Assembly: GCA_026008535.1 (NCBI GenBank)
Contig: BRKX01000014.1
Coordinates: forward strand, 47,994,506-48,058,505
Origin: Perilla frutescens
Lineage: Eukaryota; Streptophyta; Magnoliopsida; Lamiales; Lamiaceae
DNA length: 64,000 nt
Direction: 5' to 3'
The notes beneath the pieces are model-generated. The model was given only the letters and a program-made list of their open reading frames with translations. It ran no database searches and was not told the DNA's origin. Of this stretch, positions 1 through 8,923 are shown piece by piece; the first letter of the stretch is position 1, and each line of letters opens with the position of its first letter. Made by a program: the position numbers and the translations under genes.

Positions 1-378
1 CCTGCTGATTTTGGTGTATATAGACCACGGGTGTATGGGTGTACGGATGTATGGGTGTATGTGTGTATGGACTATGTGGTGTATAAGGTGAACCGGGTGT
101 ATATGGGTGTGGATTGGGTAATTCGAATCCCTTGGGTGTAGGAATCAAATTAGATGTGGATAAGTAAGAAAGATCTTGAATAGATATGGATGAGGATGGA
201 AGATATCTAAACAAGGTAGGAAATCTAGTGGATAAGGTAGAATATTTTTGGATAAGTTTGACCAAGTGTGAACACAATCTAACAAATCCCAAAATATCTA
301 TCTAAGATGGATTCAAGCTTATCTAGACTAGAAAACAACAAGAAAATAAAAATAAACAAGAAATAAAATCTGATTTTC

Positions 379-414
<36 letters not shown>

Positions 415-576
415 CCGGCGACTTTTTTTTTTTTTTTAGCCGATGTCTTTTGCTCTCCTTTTTTTTTTTGAATATGAATCAGATTACAACTCGAAACAAA
501 TGAAAATTAAATGACACGTATGAAAAATAACTGACACGTAGATGACACGTCGGATTGAACCACGACCAGCAGAGCT

Positions 577-594
577 GACGTGGCTCTGATGCCA
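577..594 (-). other. Primer-binding site of L
   Basis: Minus strand reads TGGCATCAGAGCCACGTC, two bases inside the LTR end. It is complementary to the 3' end of initiator-Met tRNA (family consensus TGGTATCAGAGCCA) with one mismatch. Confidence 0.8.
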
Positions 595-596
595 AA

Positions 597-1033
597 TGAT
601 AAGATTCCCAGTATGATGATCAACACCGAGAGAAAAACGCGCGGAAGACTTTTAGATCGAAACACGTCAGGCGAATGAAGGGCTTCAATCCGACTCTATG
701 AACAGATGAAAGATGAAGTATGGGATGGACTTACTTGGAATGGATGATGAATCTTGGATGATTGATGTTATGGACGTTGGATGGCTGCTGGATGATGTCG
801 GTAATGATTGGCGTTGTTGATGAAAATAGAATGAGTTGATACGCGAAAGCAAACCCCGTGGACACTTGATCCGCGAAACATACTTCACTTGGAATCTCCT
901 CGATAGATGAATTGAACTCGGGGCGACACACCCTGTGTAAAACAATACACAAAAAGTCTCGCTACTTGAATTCTCTTCGGTTGCAAATCCGACCCTATCC
1001 AGTTGTAAATTTTCGTTCTTGATCATTCCTAGT
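597..1033 (-). repeat. Partial 5' LTR of L (U5 and part of R)
   Basis: The LTR ends (minus strand) in CTTATCA next to the PBS. It contains a GTAAGT splice-donor-like motif at 734-729, the position shared by the other LTRs here. The segment near 960-1000 is similar to the U5 of B (around 11990-12030). The U3 part is missing because the LTR breaks into plus-strand leader at about 1034-1048. Confidence 0.7.
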
Positions 1034-1637
1034 ATATAAAAAAAAAAAACCGAAAAAAAAAAAATCAGTTATTATTTTCGAATTTCTTGTTCTTTCTTAG
1101 TTAGTTTAGACTCTATCCTTCTAGATTAAGTATTTAGATTGTGTCCACATTAAGTAGAACACAACCAAATCTATTTACCTTATCTAGATCTCTCTTTCCT
1201 TCTAAACTAATCCTTTTCCATCCCAATCTTTTCCTACCATTCCCATATCCTTCCACACCAAGATTTCGACTCCTACACTACCAGGGGATCGAAATTTCCA
1301 GCCTTGTCCATCTACACCCTAGACCATACACCATACTCCATACACCCTACACCCATACACCAAAAACTCCATCATCCACTACATCAACTTTTGAGTAGCA
1401 TTCCATCCCACTACACGGAGTCTTTTGATCGAGATCAAGAGATAGACTTGCAAAGGGAGCAGCTTCCATTCTACTGGATTTTCGGCCATCTTGTACACTT
1501 GTACACACGTGCACCACATCTTTGAGAGTTAAACACGAGTGGAAAAAAAAAATCAAGAGTGACATACACGAGCGTTTGTGAGGAATTGTGAGGTCCTACT
1601 TTACTTTTTCTTCACGTTTGTTCGTTTTGCAGGATCA

Positions 1638-1780
1638 ATGGACCAACGGGAAGATATTTTCTACACCCGTTGCTCCATCCAAGACAAAATTTGTTCCATG
1701 ATTATTGACAGTGGTAGTGTATTTAACGCCATTAGTCAATATGCAGTGGACAAGCTCGGTCTAGTACCACAGATGCATCC
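1638..1780 (+). pseudogene. B protease, N-terminal part (split by A)
   Basis: The ATG at 1638 follows a pyrimidine-rich TTCGTTTTGCAG, a 3' splice-site-like sequence conserved before the first ATG of A, C, D and M. The peptide begins MDQREDIFYTRCSIQ and contains the aspartic protease motif IDSGSVFNA with the catalytic Asp present. After 48 codons it is cut by insertion of A; the frame resumes at 9779 if A and one copy of the duplication are removed. There is no gag domain upstream, unlike A, where the protease lies about 550 residues into the polyprotein. Confidence 0.8.
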
Positions 1781-2838
1781 TGATGAGATCAAGCATAGCA
1801 ATGAAGAAGATGATCCGGAGCTGCAGTTTAAAGGTCCAATGACGCGTTTGCGAGCTAAGAAGTTGCAAGCTTATTTACAAGCTTCTATTCGTCGCAAATT
1901 CGACATGCATGAAGATGAAGTCAAGGGCAGCTCAAGATTGATCACCATGCTTGCCATAAATGATGAAGAAGTAAGCATGAAGACGTGAGAAGAAGAATGA
2001 CGCCATTTGGACGTGTGCATTAAAAGTTATACGCGTTTGCATGGGAAATCGGGAGATGCTGTTTTTCATGCAAAGGTGGCAAGATTAATTATAACATGGG
2101 CCACGAATTTAATCAATAAAATCAGCCCATTGTTGTGATTAATTAAGTCCAAATAGGCGAGATTTATGAAGGCCCAAGTTGTTGGGATTTATCCTTATCT
2201 AGTTAGATTTTAGATAGATTTTTGTTATCTTATTTTTGGTATCTTTTGATTTTATCCTAGATTCATTAGGATTAGTTTTGGATTGTTTTTTATCACTTAA
2301 TTAGGTCTAATTTTCGTCCCCTATGTGTCCTATAAATAGGAGCACCCTGTGACATTCATAATTCAGACAATTGCAAGAATTCAAGAGTTATTTCTCAATC
2401 TGTCTCAAGATCTTTTGTTGATCGAAATTTTATCTTCAAAGTTCTATTGTTTTAGCAACTCAATAGTCCTATTCAAGTTCTTCAGGGTGCGTTCAAGTAC
2501 TTGGGAGAATTGCTATCCGGAGAAGCTAGACGTGCGCGTTCGGGTTATTCAACACGGGTTCGCCGAATCTAACCTATCCTTCGACCACACCACCGCCGCC
2601 AACACCATCAATACCGCCGTCATCCGCCGCCGTGACCATCACCACCGACGAGTTCCAGCCACCATCGAAGTTGTCCCCGTATTCCACATCGAGTCCCGTT
2701 CGTGTCGTTTAATTCTAGTAAGTTTCGTCATTTAATTCCTGTCGGATTCTACCCTTCTTTAGCTGACGTAGTTCGAGTCCTTCAAAAGTCTTCCGCCTGC
2801 GTTCTTCGTGTCTTGGATTAGTTATCTGGGTCACATCA
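1781..2838 (+). repeat. A 5' LTR
   Basis: Begins TGATGAGATC and ends GGGTCACATCA. The first 208 bp encode in frame the same tail as the 3' copy. A TATA box is at 2334-2341, a splice donor at 2718 (CTA|GTAAGTTT), and a U3 inverted repeat TTTGCATG (2036-2043) / CATGCAAA (2067-2074) is present. Confidence 0.95.
2334..2341 (+). promoter_or_regulatory. TATA box of A 5' LTR
   Basis: TATAAATA in the context CCTATAAATAGGAGC. The same context recurs in D (17628), J (56940), G (26587), K (60092) and T (38892) LTRs, about 350-560 bp from the LTR start. Transcription would start roughly 25-35 bp downstream, defining the U3/R boundary. Confidence 0.8.
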
Positions 2839-2844
2839 TAAATT

Positions 2845-2860
2845 TGGCATCAGAGACACG
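2845..2860 (+). other. Primer-binding site of A
   Basis: TGGCATCAGAGACACG starts six bases after the LTR end. It matches the initiator-Met tRNA complement with substitutions at positions 4 and 12. Confidence 0.85.
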
Positions 2861-2967
2861 TCAGCTCTGCTGGTCGTGGTTCAATCCGACGTGTCATCTA
2901 CGTGTCAAATACGTGTCAATTAAATTTCATTTTGTTTCGAGTCTTGTAATCTGATTTCTATTCATTG

Positions 2968-3090
2968 AAAAAAAAAAAAAGGTAAAAGAGCAAAGGGATC
3001 GAAATCCCTACAGCAAAAAAAAAAAAAAAAAAAAAAAATCGAAAAAAAAAAAAAAAAATTCCGAAAAAAACAAAAAAAAAAAAACGAAAA
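2968..3090 (+). repeat. A-rich tract in A leader
   Basis: Runs of A, up to about 25, broken by short blocks. Within it lies a 14-nt inverted repeat GGGAT-CGAA-ATCCC (2995-3008) also present in D (18277-18290). No coding sequence is seen between 2861 and 3739. Confidence 0.85.
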
Positions 3091-3394
3091 TCAGATTGTT
3101 TATTTGATTTCAATTTTTAATTCCTTGTTTTTAGATTTGTTCCATATATTTAGGGATTCTTAGATTGTGTTCACACATCCAAAATCCTTATTTCCTTATC
3201 CATTAGATTTCTTACCTTGTTTAGATAGATTTCATCCTAATCTATATCTATTCAAGATCTTTCCATCCCCATCCATATCTAATCAAGATTATCCATCCTA
3301 AACCATCAAATTTTCGTTCCTAATCATCTATAGGATTCGAAATTGCCATCTCTTTCATACATACACCCGGTTCACCTTATACACCACATAGTCC

Positions 3395-3442
3395 ATACAC
3401 CCATACACCCATACACCCGTACACCCGTACACCCATACACCC
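3395..3442 (+). repeat. Six tandem copies of an 8-bp unit RTACACCC
   Basis: Units start at 3395, 3403, 3411, 3419, 3427 and 3435, as ATACACCC or GTACACCC. The same array occurs in the leaders of D (three units near 18551), M, N, J and L with different copy numbers. Confidence 0.9.
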
Positions 3443-3739
3443 GTGGTCTACATACACCAACCCATTGAATACTCATTCCACACGCCTACTTCTACTCTTA
3501 GCAACCTTCCGGCTTGATTTTATCCGTTGGAGCTTGAAGAAGACCCAGAGGAGCTAGTCAAGAGAAGCTGTTGAATTTTTCGATCAACCCACCCCCCATA
3601 ATTCACTCCACACGTGCACTACACATACTTGAGAGTTAAACACGAGTGGAAAAATCAAGAGTGACATACACGAGCGTCTGTGAGGAATTGTGAGGTACTA
3701 CTTTGCTTTTTCTTCACGTTTGTTCGTTTTACAGGTACC

Positions 3740-6700
3740 ATGAAGAAAGGAAACAATAAAGGGACGACTACTCCACCCCTTGAGGAGCCTAGATCGCCGA
3801 ACACACCAGGCGAACAATCCTACTCGTCCGAACCACAGTGGGATCCCAAGTTCCAATACCAAGCTCTAGTTCAACACTTTGAACGACAGAATCGTCTACT
3901 GAAAGACGAACTTGGCAACCAAGTAGCTGAATTGCAAGAGGAGCTTGCAAGACTCAAAGCCCAGTCGACCACATCTCAAACGGTCCAAGGAGATCCTGAG
4001 AAGAGGCCACTCGAGCCTCAAGATGACGAAACGAGGCAATCTGAGCCTCAAATCAATGCAGCAAGGCAACCTGAGCCTCAATTGGGGCCTACTGACCGAC
4101 GCCAGCAGCAGAGGAACGTTAACAGGCCGCCGCCTGTACAACACAATGATCAAAGGCCGCCCCGTGAGCCCGCCTTTGAAGATGACTATGATTATGGATA
4201 CGATTCCTATGCAGCCAGTGGGTATGAAGTTGATTATCCACCACAAGGGCACAGAGAACGCCATGGCCGACCCCGAGGTCCCCATAGGCGTGCAAATCAT
4301 CATGATGATGATGATGGTAGGCTCAACAACATTAAGACGAGCATACCTGAATTTGAAGGCCTTCACGATCCCGATGTTTACTTAGATTGGGAACGTAAGG
4401 TAGAGAAGATCTTTGCATGCTACAACTTTTCAGAGCAAAAGAAGGTACAACTCGCATGCTTAGAGTTTAGAGGCTATGCAGCCTCATGGTGGGAAATGCA
4501 ACAAGAAAGAAGGCGCAGAAACCACAATCCTCCAATCGATAACTGGGAGGAAATGAAGGGATTTATGCGTGGCCGTTTTATACCCATGCATTATGAAAGA
4601 GAGCTTGAGAAGAAGCTCAATCGGGTCAAACAAGGTACAAGGTCGATTGAAGAGTACCACAAGGAATTGGAGACCCTTCTGAACCGAGTCGGGAAGCAAG
4701 AGACCTTAAATGCTACCATCATCCGGTACATTGAAGGCATGAACCCCGACATTGCATGTGAAGTCGAGCTCAGAGACTTCACCAGTGTAGAAAGAATGGT
4801 GCAGTACGCATCAATTGTGGAAAGGCAGCTAAGAGAGGGTCGCCGTCGATCCCACTTCAATTCAGCCCCTACACGCCCCTCTTGGAATAAAGGTACACCT
4901 TCCACATCACTTTCTACTCCTTCTAATGACTCTACACGTCCCAGAGGTCCATCCGGACCACCCGAACGGCGTTTCGACCGTTCTACACCACAGACAAGCC
5001 GTAGACCCGAGTCTACGCCGCCCAACCAGCCACGGCCGACCCCTACTCGGCCAAATCAAGGCGTTACAGCCCCGAATGCAGCCCCTAATCGTGCTCGTGA
5101 CATCCAATGTCATAAGTGTCAAGGTTGGGGCCATTTCCAAGCTCAATGTCCAAACCGGCGGATTCTATACTTAACGGAATCAAATGAAGTCGAATCAGCC
5201 AGTGAGGATGAAAAAGAGCCCATAGGCGACGCCAACATTGAAGAAGAAGTCGAGAATGATGCAGCCCCTAATCCAGTCGATCCGGAAGTTCAGCTCAGTT
5301 TGGTCACAATCCGGAGTTTGAGCATCATTCGAGAAGAGGAACAAGAACACCAACGGGAGAACATCTTCTACACCCGTGCAGTGATTCAAGGTCACACGTG
5401 TTCTATGATTATTGACAGTGGCAGTGTAATCAATGCCATTAGTCAATATGCCGTTGAAAAGCTTGGTCTACCTGTTCAACAACATGCAAAACCATACAGA
5501 CTGCAGTGGCTTACAGAAAGAGGCGAGATACGCGTGGTTCACCAGGTAAGTGTCTCATTCTCAATCCATAAGTTTTCTGACACTGTTTTGTGTGACGTTA
5601 TCCCTATGGATGCGGCACACTTGTTGTTAGGCAGACCTTGGCAGTATGATCGACGTGTTGTCCACGATGGACGTATGAACACTTACACCGTCGACATTGA
5701 TGGCCGAATCAGCACCCTAAGGCCATTATCACCTAAAGACGTTGCTACGGATCAGCAACGCATGCAAGAGAGGTTCAAAGAGGAAAAGGCGAAGCAAGCA
5801 GCCGCAAAACGGGCCCCGAAGGCCACGGCCGAGACCTCAGCCCCCGGACAGCCCCTTGGCACCGCCACTTCACCTTCCAAACCACCTCATTCGAGCTCCC
5901 TAGCTGTGGAAAAGGAGTTGGAGTCGAGTTCAAACAAGCCTCATGTGAAGAGCTTGTTTATTTCAGCAAAAGGAGTTCAGAAAGCCGTTAAAGCAGGTAT
6001 GCCCCTTGTTCTACTCACATTTAAGAGCAGTGCTACTAATGAGTGTTTGCATAGTGATGTGCAGCCCTTACTTGATGAGTTCAAGGACGTTTTTCCTGAG
6101 GAGATACCCGGAGGACTGCCACCAGTACGAGGAATCGAGCATCAGATCGATTTTGTCCCCGGAGCCGTGCTTCCCAACCGACCAGCCTATAGGACGTCTC
6201 CCGACGAGACTAAAGAGATAGATAGACAAGTCAAAGAGCTGTTGGAGAAGAAGCAAATTCGAGAAAGCTTAAGCCCGTGCGCCGTTCCAGTGATTCTAGT
6301 GCCAAAGAAGAACAACGAATGGCGTATGTGCATGGATTGCCGTGCAATCAATAAAATCACGGTAAAGTATCGTTTTCCCATCCCTAGATTAGATGATATG
6401 CTTGATGAGTTATCTGGTTCGCGTGTTTTTTCAAAAATTGATTTGCGTTCTGGCTATTTTCAAGTACGTATGCAAGAAGGTGATGAATGGAAAACTGCAT
6501 TTAAAACTAAGCATGGTTTGTATGAATGGCTTGTTATGCCTTTTGGTCTCACTAATGCACCAAGCACATTTATGCGTCTGATGAATCATGTTTTACGTGA
6601 AGTGATTGGAAAGTATGTTGTTGTGTATTTTGATGACATTTTGATTTACAGTGACACGACACATACACATATGCAGCACCTTAGACACGTTTTTGAGCTT

Positions 6701-8923
6701 CTTAGAGAGTCAAAATTATATGGTAATCTGTCTAAGTGTTCTTTTTGCATGAGTGAAGTCGTTTTTCTAGGCTTCGTTGTAAGTTTACGTGGTATAGAAG
6801 TAGACCGTTCCAAAATCAAAGCGATTGAGGAATGGCCCACTCCTAAGTCTGCGAGTGATGTGAGGTCTTTCCACGGCCTTGCTGGCTTTTATCGTCGCTT
6901 TGTGCGCGATTTCTCCAGCATAGCCGCGCCGCTTACTGAGTTAAGCAAGAAAGATCGAAAGTTTGAATGGGGTCCTGTTCAAGAGCATGCGTTTAACACT
7001 TTAAAATCATGTTTATGTAATGCGCCTGTTCTTGCTCTTCCGGACTTTAATAAAACTTTTGAGATTGAATGTGATGCCTCGGGCAAAGGGATTGGTGCTG
7101 TTTTGATGCAGGAACGGCGTCCAGTCGCATATTTTAGTGAAAAGCTCCACGATGCAGCCCTTCGTTATTCGACCTATGACAAGGAGCTGTACGCACTCAA
7201 GAGAGCTTTAGAAACGTGGCAGCACTATTTGTGGCCTAAGGAGTTCGTGATTCACACGGATCACGAGAGTTTGAAGCATTTGAAAGGCCAGCAAAATCTG
7301 AACAAGCGACATGCACGATGGGTAGAGTTTATCGAGTCTTTCCCGTACGTCATCAAGTACAAGAAAGGCGCCGAAAACGTTGTAGCTGATGCATTGTCGA
7401 GAAGGTACGTTCTCTTGAACCTTATGCATGCTAAGATGTTGGGATTTAATGCAATTAAGGAGTTATATTCATGTGATGAGTTTTTCGCACCCATATATGC
7501 TGATTGTTGCTCAAAATCTCGTGCTTATGATGGTTATTTCGTGCATGATGGGTTCTTGTTTAAGGGTTCACAATTATGCATTCCTAAGTCTTCTATGCGT
7601 GAGTTGTTAGTTCTTGAATCGCATGCGGGAGGTTTAATGGGTCACTTTGGTGTGTCTAAGACGTTAAACTTGCTGCATGAGCATTTCTTTTGGCCACGTA
7701 TGAAGCATGATGTTGAGAATGTGTGTAGTAGATGTATAACATGCAAGAAATCGAAATCTACTTCACATCCTTTTGGTTTATACACGCCTCTACCAGCCCC
7801 GTCTTCCCCGTGGATTGATTTATCTATGGATTTCATATTAGGATTACCACGGTCTAGATCTGGTCGAGATAGTATTTTTGTGGTTGTTGATAGGTTTTCC
7901 AAGATGTCTCATTTCATTGCATGTAGGAAAACCGATGATGCAGTACACATAGCCAATCTGTTCTTTATACATGTTGTGCGTTTACATGGAATACCTAGAA
8001 CTATTGTTAGTGATAGGGATTCTAAGTTTCTTGCACATTTTTGGCGTGTACTTTGGGGAAAATTAGGTACCAAATTGTTATTTTCTACTGCATGTCATCC
8101 ACAAACTGATGGACAAACTGAAGTAGTTAATCGCACTTTAGGTACTTTGCTGCGAGCTTTAGTTAAAAACAACTTGAAATCATGGGAAGATTGTTTGCCA
8201 TATGCTGAATTTGCTTATAATCGCGTTGTGCATTCATCTACCAATATGTCTCCGTTTGAAGTTGTTTATGGTTTTAATCCGCTAACGCCTAATGATCTGT
8301 TGCCTTTACCTGTTGAGCATCTAACAAGTGTTAAAGGTACAAGAAAAGCGGAACAAGTTAAGGAGATGCATGAGAAAATACGTGCGCGTATTGAAGCCGT
8401 TGGCGCACGTAATGCTGTTCAAAAGAATAAACGGCGCAAGCAAGTGATTTTCCAGCCTGGAGATCGCGTTTGGATTCATCTGAGTCCTGGACGATTTCCC
8501 AACTTGAGAAAATCGAAATTGATGCCTAGAGGAGATGGACCATTCACCGTGCTGAGTCGAGTCAATGACAATGCATATCGCATTGATTTACCCGGTGAGT
8601 ATAAGTGTTCATCTACATTTAATGTTGCTGACTTATCTCCCTTTTCTGCAGATGATGAGTTCGATGATGATGAGCCTGTGAATTCGAGGACGAATTCTTT
8701 TCAGCAGGGGGGGAATGATGAGATCAAGCATAGCAATGAAGAAGATGATCCGGAGCTGCAGTTTAAAGGTCCAATGACGCGTTTGCGAGCTAAGAAGTTG
8801 CAAGCTTATTTACAAGCTTCTATTCGTCGCAAATTCGACATGCATGAAGATGAAGTCAAGGGCAGCTCAAGATTGATCACCATGCTTGCCATAAATGATG
8901 AAGAAGTAAGCATGAAGACGTGA
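3740..8923 (+). CDS. gag-pol: A gag-pol polyprotein (Ty3/gypsy, CRM-like), intact
   Basis: A single frame of 1727 codons supplying capsid, protease, RT, RNase H and integrase. Approximate residues: coiled, Gln-rich N-terminus 50-75; gag capsid domain 205-370 (YLDWERKVEKIF; ASWWEMQQERRRR); zinc knuckle CHKCQGWGHFQAQC at 456-469; protease IDSGSVINA near 558; RT with YFDDILIY near 963; RNase H with ECDASG near 1108 and TDHES near 1172; integrase HHCC zinc domain 1293-1335; catalytic D near 1363 (SMDFILG), D near 1424 (SDRDSKF), E near 1460 (GQTEVVNR); GPF region near 1600. The last 69 codons lie in the 3' LTR and carry GPMTRLRAKKLQ. I chose ATG 3740 because an upstream in-frame ATG at 3680 would lie inside the predicted leader intron. 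No typical chromodomain is seen; the CRM lineage is known for a different C-terminal motif instead. Confidence 0.95.
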   Translation: MKKGNNKGTTTPPLEEPRSPNTPGEQSYSSEPQWDPKFQYQALVQHFERQNRLLKDELGNQVAELQEELARLKAQSTTSQTVQGDPEKRPLEPQDDETRQSEPQINAARQPEPQLGPTDRRQQQRNVNRPPPVQHNDQRPPREPAFEDDYDYGYDSYAASGYEVDYPPQGHRERHGRPRGPHRRANHHDDDDGRLNNIKTSIPEFEGLHDPDVYLDWERKVEKIFACYNFSEQKKVQLACLEFRGYAASWWEMQQERRRRNHNPPIDNWEEMKGFMRGRFIPMHYERELEKKLNRVKQGTRSIEEYHKELETLLNRVGKQETLNATIIRYIEGMNPDIACEVELRDFTSVERMVQYASIVERQLREGRRRSHFNSAPTRPSWNKGTPSTSLSTPSNDSTRPRGPSGPPERRFDRSTPQTSRRPESTPPNQPRPTPTRPNQGVTAPNAAPNRARDIQCHKCQGWGHFQAQCPNRRILYLTESNEVESASEDEKEPIGDANIEEEVENDAAPNPVDPEVQLSLVTIRSLSIIREEEQEHQRENIFYTRAVIQGHTCSMIIDSGSVINAISQYAVEKLGLPVQQHAKPYRLQWLTERGEIRVVHQVSVSFSIHKFSDTVLCDVIPMDAAHLLLGRPWQYDRRVVHDGRMNTYTVDIDGRISTLRPLSPKDVATDQQRMQERFKEEKAKQAAAKRAPKATAETSAPGQPLGTATSPSKPPHSSSLAVEKELESSSNKPHVKSLFISAKGVQKAVKAGMPLVLLTFKSSATNECLHSDVQPLLDEFKDVFPEEIPGGLPPVRGIEHQIDFVPGAVLPNRPAYRTSPDETKEIDRQVKELLEKKQIRESLSPCAVPVILVPKKNNEWRMCMDCRAINKITVKYRFPIPRLDDMLDELSGSRVFSKIDLRSGYFQVRMQEGDEWKTAFKTKHGLYEWLVMPFGLTNAPSTFMRLMNHVLREVIGKYVVVYFDDILIYSDTTHTHMQHLRHVFELLRESKLYGNLSKCSFCMSEVVFLGFVVSLRGIEVDRSKIKAIEEWPTPKSASDVRSFHGLAGFYRRFVRDFSSIAAPLTELSKKDRKFEWGPVQEHAFNTLKSCLCNAPVLALPDFNKTFEIECDASGKGIGAVLMQERRPVAYFSEKLHDAALRYSTYDKELYALKRALETWQHYLWPKEFVIHTDHESLKHLKGQQNLNKRHARWVEFIESFPYVIKYKKGAENVVADALSRRYVLLNLMHAKMLGFNAIKELYSCDEFFAPIYADCCSKSRAYDGYFVHDGFLFKGSQLCIPKSSMRELLVLESHAGGLMGHFGVSKTLNLLHEHFFWPRMKHDVENVCSRCITCKKSKSTSHPFGLYTPLPAPSSPWIDLSMDFILGLPRSRSGRDSIFVVVDRFSKMSHFIACRKTDDAVHIANLFFIHVVRLHGIPRTIVSDRDSKFLAHFWRVLWGKLGTKLLFSTACHPQTDGQTEVVNRTLGTLLRALVKNNLKSWEDCLPYAEFAYNRVVHSSTNMSPFEVVYGFNPLTPNDLLPLPVEHLTSVKGTRKAEQVKEMHEKIRARIEAVGARNAVQKNKRRKQVIFQPGDRVWIHLSPGRFPNLRKSKLMPRGDGPFTVLSRVNDNAYRIDLPGEYKCSSTFNVADLSPFSADDEFDDDEPVNSRTNSFQQGGNDEIKHSNEEDDPELQFKGPMTRLRAKKLQAYLQASIRRKFDMHEDEVKGSSRLITMLAINDEEVSMKT
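8680..8697 (+). other. Conserved inverted repeat before the polypurine tract (A)
   Basis: GAATTCG-AGGA-CGAATTC, a perfect 7-bp stem with a 4-nt loop, eight bases before the PPT. It recurs at the same place in B (11192), D (17042, 21228), G (48866), K (63025), J (59267), N (33452), M (29439-29456, minus), C and E, although the upstream coding sequence differs among classes. Confidence 0.85.
8706..8715 (+). other. Polypurine tract of A
   Basis: AGGGGGGGAA directly abuts the 3' LTR start TGATGAG. It primes plus-strand DNA synthesis in LTR elements. It is also translated as part of FQQGGND. Confidence 0.9.

Larger units (their letters stand above)
1..1036 (-). mobile_element. Element L: 5' end of a minus-strand Ty3/gypsy element (leader, PBS, partial 5' LTR)
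   Basis: On the minus strand this reads as partial LTR (1033 to 597), PBS (594 to 577), then an A-rich leader running off the left edge. The leader holds long T runs (A runs on the minus strand) around 379-440 and a GTGTATGG-type short repeat near 15-120. The far-left bases match the leader of J just before its gag start, so L is probably a gag-only element whose body lies outside the window. No coding sequence of L is visible. The right end stops abruptly at a poly-A tract where plus-strand leader of B begins. Confidence 0.75.
2718..3734 (+). other. Predicted leader intron of A
   Basis: The donor CTA|GTAAGTTT lies in U5. The acceptor is a long T-rich tract ending TTCGTTTTACAG at 3734, six bases before the gag ATG at 3740. 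Removing it would take out the LTR end, PBS, A-rich leader and short upstream ATGs. The same pair of signals is conserved in C, D and M. This is inferred from motifs; no transcript evidence is available. Confidence 0.5.

Noticed and set aside
577..594. tRNA gene
   Set aside because: Only the 3'-end complement of initiator-Met tRNA is present, at LTR edges; these are primer-binding sites.
1141..1525. Small plus-strand frames before B's protease
   Set aside because: Ser/Thr/Pro/His-rich low-complexity leader in the predicted intron; no conservation as protein.
2349..2735. 128-codon frame in the A LTR (and 9284-9670)
   Set aside because: It lies across R and U5, contains the predicted splice donor and is low complexity in its second half; the other families do not keep it open.
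2968..3090. LINE or SINE poly-A tail
   Set aside because: The A tracts are internal to the leader of LTR elements at a constant position and lack LINE/SINE sequence.
3395..3442. Telomere-like repeat
   Set aside because: The unit RTACACCC is not the plant telomere unit and occurs in short arrays inside each leader.
3896..4366. Long antisense and shifted frames over gag-pol of A (also 3945-4385, 4591-5025)
   Set aside because: Shadows of the sense frame; no domain resemblance.
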